Position numbers and translations under genes: made by a program | The notes under the pieces: generated by a model | What the model saw: only the letters and a program-made list of their open reading frames with translations | Database searches by the model: none | What the model was told of the DNA's origin: nothing | NCBI GenBank assembly: GCA_028278625.1 | Contig: JANQDY010000254.1 | Span: forward strand, 1 to 26,661 | Reading direction: 5' to 3' | From: Thermodesulfobacteriota bacterium | Lineage (GTDB): Bacteria > Desulfobacterota > DSM-4660 > Desulfatiglandales > Desulfatiglandaceae | DNA length: 26,661 bases | In this document: positions 16,259-24,800 of the stretch, piece by piece | How positions within the stretch are numbered: the first letter of the stretch is position 1 | Layout of the letters: each line of letters begins with the position of its first letter

Positions 16259-17164
16259 ATGGCAAAGAAAATCTTGGTACCGGTAGACGGCTCTGGTCAC
16301 ATTTCAGAGGCCATCAAATTTGCAGCCAGCATTTGGGGAGCTGAGGACGTGATCCTTCATCTGATTCACGTGGTCAGACAGCTTCACATCCCGGAACACA
16401 TCAAGGATTACGTTCGCGTTGAAAGGATTGACAAAACACCCGAGGTCTTTCTCCGGGAAAAGATCGGGAAGAAACTGCTCAGCTTGGCAGAAGAAGAAGC
16501 CCAAGACTGGGGCTTTAAAAAGATCGAAACTTTTGTCAGCGGCGGTGATCCGGCTGAAGAGATCATCCGTTACGCCAGCCATACTGACATGGACATGATT
16601 GTTCTGGGCAGCAGAGGGACAAGCCTCGGCAGATCCCGGGTCGGGAGTGTGGCCATTCAAGTGGTCATGGGAACGGACACGACCTGCGTCGTTGTGAGAA
16701 GAGGATTGCTGGAGGGCAGAAAAGTCCTCATCGTTGACGACGAACCGGATGTTCTTGAAACCCTTGAGGAGTTCCTGGGTATGTGTGACGTCAAAACCGC
16801 TTCCAACTTCCAGGATGCAAATGAAATGCTCTTAAGCATGCCTTTTGATATCGCCATTTTGGATATCATGGGCGTGAATGGGTACGAACTCTTGAAAACA
16901 GCCAAAGAACGGAATGTGTTGCCGGTGATACTGACGGCTCACGCCATGAGTCTGGAAGACACGGCCAAATCTTACAAAGAAGGGGCCGCATCGTTTATTC
17001 CGAAAGAGAAGATGGAAGACATCGCCAGCTATCTGAATGATGTTCTGGATGCCCAAATGAAGGGCCGAAATCCCTGGGGGCGTTGGTTCCACCGGTTTGG
17101 AGATTTTTATAAAAGAAAATTCGGATCGGATTGGAAAGACCAATATGACGCCATGCTCAAATAG
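16259..17164 (+). CDS. Universal stress protein domain fused to response-regulator receiver domain
   Basis: 301 aa. Residues 2-147 are a UspA domain: KKILVPVDGSGH at the start and the ATP-binding GSRGTSLGRSRVGSVA near its end. Residues about 152-275 are a CheY-like receiver: KVLIVDDEPD acidic pocket, phospho-acceptor aspartate in AILDIMGVNGYE, LTAH threonine and IPKEK lysine. No DNA-binding or enzymatic output domain follows; the last 30 residues are basic and aromatic. It could tie nucleotide or stress sensing to a histidine kinase signal. The start is the ATG at 16259 after AGAGGAG (16244-16250). No kinase gene is nearby. Its role in the catabolic island is unknown. Confidence 0.9.
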   Translation: MAKKILVPVDGSGHISEAIKFAASIWGAEDVILHLIHVVRQLHIPEHIKDYVRVERIDKTPEVFLREKIGKKLLSLAEEEAQDWGFKKIETFVSGGDPAEEIIRYASHTDMDMIVLGSRGTSLGRSRVGSVAIQVVMGTDTTCVVVRRGLLEGRKVLIVDDEPDVLETLEEFLGMCDVKTASNFQDANEMLLSMPFDIAILDIMGVNGYELLKTAKERNVLPVILTAHAMSLEDTAKSYKEGAASFIPKEKMEDIASYLNDVLDAQMKGRNPWGRWFHRFGDFYKRKFGSDWKDQYDAMLK

Positions 17165-17233
17165 TGATTCAAGGGTTTTTTGAAAGCGTGGCGCCATTTC
17201 TTCTGACACCCAATGAATTATTGGAGGTGAAAC

Positions 17234-18007
17234 ATGTTTGACAGCCCTTTTTCCCTGAAAGACAGGGTCGCCGTCGTTACCGGCGGCAACGGCGGCATCG
17301 GCCGGGGAATTGCGGAAGGGTTTGCGGCCGCAGGCGCGGACGTGGTGGTGGTTGCCAGAAATCGCGATAAAATCGAAAAAGCCGTGGGGGAAATGGGTCA
17401 GCGTTTCGATAGGCGTATTCTGGGTTTCAGTTGTGATATCACCAACCAGACCCACATCCGGAAAATGATGACGGAGGTCCGCCAAAAGCTGGGAAATATC
17501 AGCATTTTAGTGAACAATGCCGGCATCAATATTCGAAGAATGCCTCAGGATTATACGGTTCAGGAATGGGACCAGGTCATTGAAACGAACCTGAAAGGTT
17601 CGTTTTTATGCTGCCACGAGGCTTACCCCTTCATGAAGGAGGGTGGTTTCGGCAAGATCATCAACATCGGGTCCATGACCTCCCTGTTCGGCGGGCCGAA
17701 ACTGGCACCTTACGGCGCCAGTAAAGGGGCGGTTGTTCAGTTGACGAAGAGTCTTGCGGCGGCTTGGGCCGTAGACAACATTCAGGTGAACGCCATTCTG
17801 CCCGGATGGATTGACACGGAACTCACCCGTCAGGCCCGAAAGGATATTGAGGGCTTAAACGAACGGGTCCTGGACCGAACCCCCTCCGGGCGCTGGGGGA
17901 TCCCGGCGGATCTGGCCGGCACGGCGGTTTTTCTGGCCAGTGGGGCCTCCGACTTTGTGACGGGCGTCTCCATCCCCGTGGACGGCGGATTTTCCGCTTC
18001 CCTGTAA
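17234..18007 (+). CDS. Short-chain dehydrogenase/reductase (SDR) 2, gluconate/KduD-like
   Basis: 257 aa classical SDR. TGGNGGIG (17-24), NNAG (94-97), S147, Y160 and K164 (YGASK) are present. The second-strand end VVVARNR suggests NADP(H). The overall style resembles gluconate 5-dehydrogenase and 2-deoxygluconate 3-dehydrogenase enzymes, which act on sugar acids; this is a family-level resemblance. The start ATG follows TGGAGGTG with good spacing. A DapA-superfamily lyase begins 23 bases after its stop, so the two probably act consecutively. Confidence 0.91.
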   Translation: MFDSPFSLKDRVAVVTGGNGGIGRGIAEGFAAAGADVVVVARNRDKIEKAVGEMGQRFDRRILGFSCDITNQTHIRKMMTEVRQKLGNISILVNNAGINIRRMPQDYTVQEWDQVIETNLKGSFLCCHEAYPFMKEGGFGKIINIGSMTSLFGGPKLAPYGASKGAVVQLTKSLAAAWAVDNIQVNAILPGWIDTELTRQARKDIEGLNERVLDRTPSGRWGIPADLAGTAVFLASGASDFVTGVSIPVDGGFSASL

Positions 18008-18030
18008 CACTTTTTATGATTGGATGAACC

Positions 18031-18951
18031 ATGTTTAAACCGGAAGGCATTTATGTGGCCATGCTCACCCCTTTTGCGGAAGAGGGCGGGATCGATGAAG
18101 ATGCCACGCGCCAAATGGTCGATTTTCAGGTGGAACGGGGTGTGGACGGCCTCTTCCCCGTCAGTACCGTGGGCGAATATATTCATATGAGCCGCCAGGA
18201 GAAAGTGGCGCTGATGGAGATGGTCCATGACCAGGCCAAAGGGCGGGTGCCGGTGACACCCGGTGTGGGGAGCAGCCATCCGGCGGAGTCGATTTTTCTG
18301 GCGGAACGGGCCAGGGAAATAGGGTGCGACGGCATTGTCATTGCGCCGCCCCACTTTTTTCCACTGTCCCAGAACATGATCGGCAAATACTATGAAACCA
18401 TCATGGATGCGGTGGATATCCCCGTAATAATTTACAACATCCCCCTTTTTGCGGAACCCCTGGGGTATGATCTGGTGCAACGTCTGGCCCAAAAGCCCAA
18501 TGTGGTGGGCGTGAAAGACAGCAGCGGCAGTATGGTGGATTTGCTTCATTTCATGGATGGAATCAGGCTTGTGGGCGCGGATGTGAACGTTTTAACGGGA
18601 AGGGAAGAGACGCTGCTCCCCTGCCTGATGATGGGCGGCAAAGGGTGCATGACCGCTACTTCCGGCATATTGCCGGAGATACTGGTGAAGATCCGTCAGG
18701 CGTTTCTGACGGGAGATTATGAGACAGCCAGAACGGAACAGTATTCGTTGCTGTCGTTGGTCCGAAACATGTTTCAATTGCCGTTTCCCCTGGGGTTCAA
18801 GGTTGCCATGGAGATGAGGGGCATCGAGATGGGGCCGCCCCGGCAGCCCCTTTCGGATGCGGATCTGGCGCGCGTTGCGTCCGCGAGAGCCGACATAGAA
18901 GCGGACCTTCGCGTCATCATCGACCGTCTGGAACAGGGCGAAGCCGGCTAA
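18031..18951 (+). CDS. DapA-superfamily class I aldolase/lyase (not typical DHDPS)
   Basis: 306 aa (beta/alpha)8 enzyme of the dihydrodipicolinate synthase/N-acetylneuraminate lyase superfamily. The Schiff-base lysine is K162 (GVKDSSGS), the conserved tyrosine Y135 (IIYNIP), and the carboxylate-binding loop is VSTVGEY (44-50). DHDPS normally has two threonines before GE and an arginine after YNxP (YNVPSRT type); here they are S-T-V-G-E and YNIPLF, so lysine biosynthesis is unlikely. 2-keto-3-deoxy-sugar-acid aldolase or a hydratase-aldolase is more likely, giving pyruvate plus an aldehyde. The gene lies between two SDR genes. No strong ribosome site is visible before the ATG. Confidence 0.9.
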   Translation: MFKPEGIYVAMLTPFAEEGGIDEDATRQMVDFQVERGVDGLFPVSTVGEYIHMSRQEKVALMEMVHDQAKGRVPVTPGVGSSHPAESIFLAERAREIGCDGIVIAPPHFFPLSQNMIGKYYETIMDAVDIPVIIYNIPLFAEPLGYDLVQRLAQKPNVVGVKDSSGSMVDLLHFMDGIRLVGADVNVLTGREETLLPCLMMGGKGCMTATSGILPEILVKIRQAFLTGDYETARTEQYSLLSLVRNMFQLPFPLGFKVAMEMRGIEMGPPRQPLSDADLARVASARADIEADLRVIIDRLEQGEAG

Positions 18952-19040
18952 TGCATTGAACCCCTCTTTTTGAAAACCGCGGGGGCCTAAAGAAAGCAAG
19001 GGCCGGAGAAGATTTCGGCGGAAAATATGGAGGTTTTGGG

Positions 19041-19793
19041 GTGAGAAGATTTGAAGGAAAAGTGGCGGTGGTAACGGGGGGTGCCAGGGGGATCGGCAGA
19101 ACCGTTGCGGAAGGTCTGGTTTCCGAAGGCGCCGCCGTGGCTTTGGGCGATATCGATTTTGAGAGCGTTGAAGAGGCGGCAAAAGAAATTGAAAATGCCT
19201 TTGGCGGGCGAGTGGTCCCCTTCAGGCTGGACGTGAAAAAGAAAACGGATATTCTGGCCCTCTTGGAGGGAACCGTTCGGGAATTTGGGAAAATCGATAT
19301 TCTCTTCAACAACGCGGGTATTTGCACATCCCCACCCATTGAGGAGATTACCGAGGAAGAATGGGATGAAATGATGGCCGTCAATCTCAAGGGGGTCTTT
19401 CTCTGCTGTCAGGCAATCATGCCCATCATGAAGGAACAGAAGAGCGGCCGGATCCTCAGTATGGCTTCCCTGGCCGGCAGAGTGGGGGGCTTGGCGGCGG
19501 GGGCCCACTATTCCGCCTCAAAGGCGGGGGTGATCTGCCTCACCAAAACCCTGGCCAGGACCCTGGCTCCCTACCGCGTCACGGTAAATGCCCTGGCCCC
19601 GGGACCCGTGGAAACGGATATGCTGGAAACGCTTCCCCCGGATCGAAAAGAGGTCATGATAAAACAGTGTCCCCTCGAAAGGTTCGCGGATACCGACGAT
19701 GTAGCGGCGGCGGCCCTTTTCCTTCTCTCGGACGGGGCCCGGCACATCACCGGCACCACCCTGGATATCAACGGCGGGTTGTTTATGTGCTAA
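19041..19793 (+). CDS. Short-chain dehydrogenase/reductase (SDR) 3
   Basis: 250 aa classical SDR (FabG-like fold). TGGARGIG (12-19), NNAG (90-93), S143, Y157 and K161 (YSASK) are present. The second beta strand ends ALGDID; an aspartate there favours NAD(H), unlike SDR 1 and SDR 2. The start is GTG at 19041 after GGAGGT (19029-19034). The gene ends at the boundary with the AT-richer accessory region. It is 89 bases after the lyase gene, so probably co-transcribed. Substrate unknown. Confidence 0.91.
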   Translation: MRRFEGKVAVVTGGARGIGRTVAEGLVSEGAAVALGDIDFESVEEAAKEIENAFGGRVVPFRLDVKKKTDILALLEGTVREFGKIDILFNNAGICTSPPIEEITEEEWDEMMAVNLKGVFLCCQAIMPIMKEQKSGRILSMASLAGRVGGLAAGAHYSASKAGVICLTKTLARTLAPYRVTVNALAPGPVETDMLETLPPDRKEVMIKQCPLERFADTDDVAAAALFLLSDGARHITGTTLDINGGLFMC

Positions 19794-19815
19794 GGGAGCA
19801 CGCCCTTTATATTTT
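19792..19815 (+). terminator. Weak terminator-like hairpin after SDR 3
   Basis: AAGGG (19792-19796) overlaps the SDR stop codon and pairs with CCCTT (19803-19807) around a six-base loop; TATATTTT follows (19808-19815). The stem has only five pairs, so the call is tentative, but the position at the end of the metabolic island fits. Confidence 0.4.
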
Positions 19816-19941
19816 AACATGTGATATTTGCGTTCCGCTCGGACGCTCCGTGAAGAATTCAGGGCAGAGGTCCTTTCCTCCCCGACAAAAACGGAGCCTC
19901 CCGGGCCAACTCAATCGCCCAAACATATGATGGAGCATTTC

Positions 19942-20177
19942 ATGAGAACAACCGTCACTTTGGATGGGGCCTTGGTCATTGTATTGATGCGGTATTCCGA
20001 TGCAAAAACCAAGATCGCAGCCGTCGCACAAGCGGTAAGGGAGAGCTGATCAGGCGGGCCAAGCTGAAGCAGCTTGTGGGTCTCCTTGGAACCGTTGATG
20101 TGGATGAAAAATCCCTTCAGGAAAGTAACCGAGCGGATATGCGGCGTGCGGAATTGCTGGAAGAAACTGGGCATTAG
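19942..20177 (+). pseudogene. vapB: VapB-family antitoxin, frameshifted
   Basis: From the ATG at 19942 (GGAG at 19932-19935) the first frame reads MRTTVTLDGALVIVLMRYSD and continues through AKTKIAAVAQAVRE, the ribbon-helix-helix N-terminus of the VapB type II antitoxin family (typically MRTTVTLDDDLV...). It then hits TGA at 20047. Moving by one base at about 20040-20046, the reading continues ELIRRAKLKQLVGLLGTVDV and on to LLEETGH, stopping at 20175-20177; this is the C-terminal, toxin-binding half. The two halves together make about 78 residues, normal for the family. Loss of a single base in GAGGAG-type sequence explains the break. The antitoxin is therefore probably inactive. Confidence 0.75.
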
Positions 20178-20200
20178 GATGGCGGGCATATCCGAAATGA

Positions 20201-20335
20201 AGAACGCAAAAGAGTATTACGATCCCACCCATGGATATCCACCTCATTGCCCAAATATGCATACACCACAAGGTCTCCTTGTTTACTCTTGACGAACACT
20301 TTGGTTCGTTTCCAGGGTTAACGCTTTTTGAATAA
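20201..20335 (+). pseudogene. vapC: VapC PIN-domain toxin, C-terminal remnant
   Basis: The open stretch between a stop at 20198-20200 and the TAA at 20333-20335 reads ITIPPMDIHLIAQICIHHK, then VSLFTLDEHFGSFPGLTLFE. This matches the last roughly 45 residues of PIN-domain VapC toxins, in which an acidic residue precedes the LIA helix and the LFTLDxHF strand follows. The N-terminal roughly 85 codons, with the other acidic residues, are absent: only 23 bases separate the vapB stop from this stretch. The toxin gene has an internal deletion and cannot make an active RNase. Confidence 0.65.
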
Positions 20336-20927
20336 AAGCGGAAGGACGTTATATTGTATCCTTTGCATTTTACAGGCCATCCTATCCTTTCCCTGCGAAC
20401 TTTCTCATTCTGCTCCACGCCCTATTGATGCCGTCACCCGTCATTCCGGGCCTGATCCGGAATCCAGCCAAACCACAATTGTTCCTTCTTTTGACATATC
20501 GGCTGTGAGGCGTCAGTTCTCTGGAACAATCTAGCCCGCTTTTTCAGCGCATCCTTCATCGGAAGTACACGATTTGCTGAGTATATTCTTCGTCTTCCAA
20601 CCATAGAAACTGTCAAAAACCCCGATAAATGGTCTCTTGCTTTTCCCCATCGAAAAATCACTGTTGACACCTAAGGCGCAATAAGCGTAGCCTTGATTAG
20701 ACTATAATTAATACGTAATGATTGTTTTTGGTTGTAGCAGGGCAATGTCTTTCCCGCACTGCGTGGGGGTGTATTTGTTAATGTGTTTGACTGGGCATTG
20801 ATCAATCCAACCAACGTCTTGAAACGCAATCGGGCATGCAAACAAGATAACTTTCTGAGCAATCCGTTGACAATTGCCTGATAGAAGCAAAACCGGGCCA
20901 AAAAATGGAAGAAGGGGAGTAGTGTTT
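20336..20927. other. 592-base stretch without a gene, upstream of cas1
   Basis: No credible gene is visible on either strand. It contains the palindromic repeat at 20440-20468, an 8-bp inverted repeat ATTGTTCC/GGAACAAT (20478-20485 and 20523-20530), and a -10-like TATAAT at 20703-20708 without a well-spaced -35. Minus-strand open frames of about 90 codons here do not resemble anything I recognise. No I-F CRISPR repeat copies are seen. The cas promoter should lie here, but I cannot place it. Confidence 0.6.
20440..20468. repeat. Dispersed palindromic (REP-like) repeat
   Basis: GTCATTCCGGGCCTGATCCG and the following GAATCCAG contain the dyad ATTCCGG (20443-20449), CCGGAAT (20457-20463) with a seven-base loop. 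GTCATTCC...GGAATCCAG elements are very common interspersed repeats in bacterial genomes and give the recurrent spurious translation WIPDQARND on the minus strand, as here. Only one copy is in this window. Confidence 0.6.
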
Positions 20928-21896
20928 GTGGAACAGATAACAGGATTAAAGGCAATTTTGCATTCAAAACGGGCCAATATCTACTACTTGGAGCACTGCC
21001 GTGTAATGCAGAAAGACGGTCGTGTGTTATATCTGACCGAGGCCAGAAAAAACAATTTATACTACAACATTCCTATTGCCAACACCACCGTAATCCTTTT
21101 GGGGTCAGGCACTTCCATTACCCAGGCCGCTGTTCGCATGCTTGCCCAGGCAGGCGTTCTGGTCGGTTTTTGTGGCGGCGGTGGTACGCCGCTTTTCATG
21201 GGAAATGACGTTGAATGGTTTACTCCGCAGAGCGAGTACCGGCCTACCGAATACCTTCAAGGCTGGTTATCTTTCTGGTTCAATGAGGAAAAACGGCTCC
21301 AGGCCGCAAAGGCGTTGCAGCAATCCCGTATTGACTATTTGCAGCGCACCTGGCAGAAGGACCGCGATATGAAACAAGCCGGTTTCGATATATCCGGGCC
21401 TGGTCTCTTGGACCTCCTAAATGCCTGTCGCGAGCAGATAACGTCCGCAAGAAAGACTTCCTACCTGCTTTCTACCGAAGCAAAACTGACGAAACAGCTC
21501 TATAAGATCGCGGCTCAACACACCAACATGGCAGAATTTTCCCGTGAACGTGAGGCCACCGATAAGGCCAATGCCTTTCTAAATCACGGCAACTATCTTG
21601 CCTACGGGCTTGCCGCAACAACCCTTTGGGTGCTGGGCATACCTCATGGTTTTGCGGTCATGCACGGCAAGACCCGGCGCGGTGCGTTGGTTTTCGATGT
21701 TGCAGACCTGGTCAAGGATGCCATCGTTCTGCCTTGGGCTTTCATTAGCGCAAAAGAAAATGCTAACGAACAGGAATTCCGCCAGCAGTGTCTGCAAACT
21801 TTTACCGATCACGGGGCATTGGACTTCATGTTCAGACAAGTCAAAATCCTGGCTCTTAAAGGTGGTGAAGAGTTTAAAGAGGATGTCCCGCTATGA
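20928..21896 (+). CDS. cas1: Type I-F CRISPR-associated endonuclease Cas1
   Basis: 322 aa, the usual size of subtype I-F Cas1 (PaCas1-like), the integrase that inserts new spacers with Cas2. I-F-typical stretches are LHSKRANIYYLEHCRV near the N-terminus, GVLVGFCGGGGTPLF, and TPQSEYRPTEYLQGWLSFWF. Near the C-terminus, MHGKTRRGALVFDVADLVKD carries the conserved active-site histidine and aspartates. The start is GTG at 20928, eight bases after GGGGAG (20914-20919); a GTG at 20922 is too close and a TTG at 20874 precedes the site. It overlaps the cas2-3 start by four bases (ATGA), so the genes are translationally coupled. Confidence 0.95.
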   Translation: MEQITGLKAILHSKRANIYYLEHCRVMQKDGRVLYLTEARKNNLYYNIPIANTTVILLGSGTSITQAAVRMLAQAGVLVGFCGGGGTPLFMGNDVEWFTPQSEYRPTEYLQGWLSFWFNEEKRLQAAKALQQSRIDYLQRTWQKDRDMKQAGFDISGPGLLDLLNACREQITSARKTSYLLSTEAKLTKQLYKIAAQHTNMAEFSREREATDKANAFLNHGNYLAYGLAATTLWVLGIPHGFAVMHGKTRRGALVFDVADLVKDAIVLPWAFISAKENANEQEFRQQCLQTFTDHGALDFMFRQVKILALKGGEEFKEDVPL

Positions 21897-24800
21897 TGGT
21901 CATTTTCATTTCCCAGTGCGAAAAAAATGCCCTTAAGAAGACGCGTCGGGTGCTGGATGCTTTTGCCAATCGCATCGGCGACAATACGTGGCAAACCATT
22001 ATTACCGATGAAGGCCTGAAAACAGTCAAAAAAAACCTGCGTCGAACCGCCAGCAAGAGCACCGCAGTATCCTGTCATTGGATCAGAAGCCGTTCCAGAA
22101 GTGAGTTGCTCTGGGTGGTGGGCAATAGAAGCAAGTTTGATGGGCAAGGCGTGGTACCGGTGAATAGAACGCAAAAAAGGATTCCACACTATGAAAACGA
22201 CTGGCTTCATCTTCCGCTCATCAAAGCGCTTTCAGCGCTTGCCGCCCTCTTGCATGATTGGGGAAAAGCATCTGCGCAGTTTCAGGAAAAACTGAAAAGC
22301 AATTCTAAATTCGGTGATCCAATCCGCCACGAATGGATTTCCTGCCTATTGCTGAATGCACTAATCAAAACAAGTAATAGCCACAATGATGATAACCTAT
22401 GGCTGAAATCATTGAGCGGTTGTGAATTCGATGAAACGCACTTGGTGGAAGTTTTAAGGCAAAAGGAACAAAGACCGCTATTCCAGCTTCCGCCTGCCGC
22501 AAGTCTTTTGGGGTGGCTGATTGTCTCGCATCATCGCCTCCCTTTGCCGACCGATCCCAAAGACTGGCGAGATGAACCTGCGCCTGATGTGTTCTCTATT
22601 TCTAAATGGATTTCAAAAGAATGGGGTTATGAAAACCGTCAGGAGCAACCTCAGTATCGAAAGAGGCTCGAAGCGTGCTTTGAATTCCCCGATGGTTTCT
22701 TGAAACAGTCTCCACGGTGGATGAAACAGATCAAGAAATGGGCGCGACGTCTATGTGATTGTCTGCCTATGATTGGTCAAAGTATGAGCGATGGCAGCTA
22801 CAGGTCGATCCTGCATCATGCCCGTCTATGCCTAATGTTGGGAGATCACTACTATTCATCCCAATGGATGGACAAAAACTGGCAAGATAGTACGGGGTTG
22901 TTCGCCAATACCGACAGAGAAACAGGATCTCTTAAACAAAAACTGGATGAACACCTTGTAGGTGTGATGAAAAACGCCCTGCGAACCGCCCATTTACTGC
23001 CAAGATTCGAACAAGACCCGCCTGTAATACAAAGCCTTCCCTCCCTGAAGAAGAACAGCCCGAAGGCATTCGATTGGCAGAACAAGGCAGTCAAAAAGAT
23101 AGTAGCATGGCGGAAAAGCCAGGATAAATCGCGGTACGGTTTCTTTGCGGTCAATATGGCCAGTACGGGTTGCGGTAAGACCTTTGCCAATGCCAAAGTC
23201 ATGCAGGCGTTATCAGCCGATGGGGACAGTCTGCGATATATTCTCGCCCTGGGATTGCGTACGCTGACCGTGCAGACAGGGGATGAATATCGGGAAAGGA
23301 TAGGGCTGGATGACAGTGAACTGGCGGTCTTGATCGGTTCCAAAGCGATTATGGAACTTCATCACCAGAAGAGGCGGCAAGATGGGTTTTCAATGAATGA
23401 TCTTTCAGGCTCTGACTCTGCGGCACAGTTGTTAGACGAAGATATCGATTTTGATTGTGAAATTCCGGAAGAAGGGCTGGCAACCGTTTTGAAGAAGTGG
23501 CGAGACCGCCAATTTCTCTATGCGCCAGTGTTGGCCTGCACCATCGATCATGTGATGGGTGCAACAGAAACGAGGAGGGGCGGACGTCATATATTACCGA
23601 GTTTACGGCTCATGTCATCAGATTTGGTCATAGATGAAGTGGATGATTTTTCAGGTACCGATTTGATCGCCATCGGCCGATTGGTCCATCTTGCAGGGAT
23701 GTTGGGCTGCAAAGTGATGATATCGTCCGCAACAATTTCACCTGATCTTGCCGAAGGTTACTTTAATGCATACCGGTCCGGTTGGGGGATATTCCGTCTG
23801 AGCCGTAACGCTCAAAACAGAATCGGCTGTGCTTGGATAGATGAATTCAGGACCACCGTCACCAGCATTGATGACCACGAAGACCCTGCTGCAATAGCGG
23901 TTTACCGCGAAAAACACCAGCAATTCGTTAAAAAACGGGTTGAGAGACTGAAAGGGCAACCAGCAAAACGCAGAGCCGACATCATCGAATGCAAAAGTAT
24001 TTTAGAGGAACATGAATTCGACGATGAAGAGACGAAGCTGGAACAGTATTTTGGCAGGATTAAGCAAGCGGTTTTAGACAAACACCGGCATCACCATATC
24101 CAAGACAAACGTTCTGGCATCAATGTGTCTTTTGGTGTCGTTCGGATGGCCAATATCGCCCCTTGCATTGCCGCAGCGAAATACTTCATTGAGAGTGACT
24201 GGCCGAATGATATCGGTGTGAAAATCATGGCATACCACTCCCAGCAAATTTTGCTATTGCGCCACGAACAGGAAAAACACCTGGACAACATACTGAAACG
24301 CAAGGAAAAGGCGAGTGCGGAACCGGAGGCTTTTGACAATCCGGTAATACGGAGGCATTTGGACAGCAGTGCTACTAAGCAGGTGCTGTTTATCTTGGTG
24401 ACAACCCCGGTGGAAGAAATCGGTCGCGACCATGATTTTGATTGGGCGGTTATAGAACCATCTTCTTACCGTTCAATCATCCAACTCGCCGGACGCGTCC
24501 GCCGGCATCGAAAGGGTGAGGCAAAACACCCAAATATTGCTTTGATGCAATACAACTGGAAGACAGTTTTCCATGGAAATCAGTCGGGCAAGAAGTATTT
24601 TTGTCGACCTGGCTACGAAGAAAAACAGATGCTCGAAACTCACGACCTTTGCGAATTGATCGACGTTAAGGCTATCTCCCAAAACATTGATGCAATTCCG
24701 CGCATCCTGAAGCCAAAGACGCTGAATCATCGAAAATCACTGTCCGATCTGGAACACTTTGTTACTCAAATGGAACTTGCCAACTATACAAGCGTAGGAC

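Noticed and set aside
20179..20292. Plus-strand frame MAGISEMKNAKEYYDPTHGY as an intact small gene after vapB
   Set aside because: It overlaps, in another frame, the stretch that matches the VapC C-terminus, and itself resembles nothing known.
20478..20530. ATTGTTCC/GGAACAAT 8-bp inverted repeat as a miniature transposable element
   Set aside because: Arms are short, no target duplication is seen and only one copy is in the window.
20434..20670. 78-codon minus-strand frame ending in WIPDQARNDG
   Set aside because: The C-terminal peptide is the well-known spurious translation of the dispersed palindromic repeat, and the rest matches nothing I recognise.
20664..20708. TTGACA at 20664 and TATAAT at 20703 as a cas promoter
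   Set aside because: The boxes are 33 bases apart, too far for one promoter, and neither has a good partner at 16-18 bases.
20336..20927. CRISPR array next to cas1
   Set aside because: No repeated 28-base unit resembling the I-F repeat (GTTCACTGCC...) and no regular spacing; the only ACTGCCG is inside the cas1 coding sequence near 20995.
20671..20977. Minus-strand open frames of about 90-98 codons before cas1, considered as transposase remnants
   Set aside because: No DDE, HTH or other motif could be recognised and one overlaps the cas1 start; nothing supports a gene.
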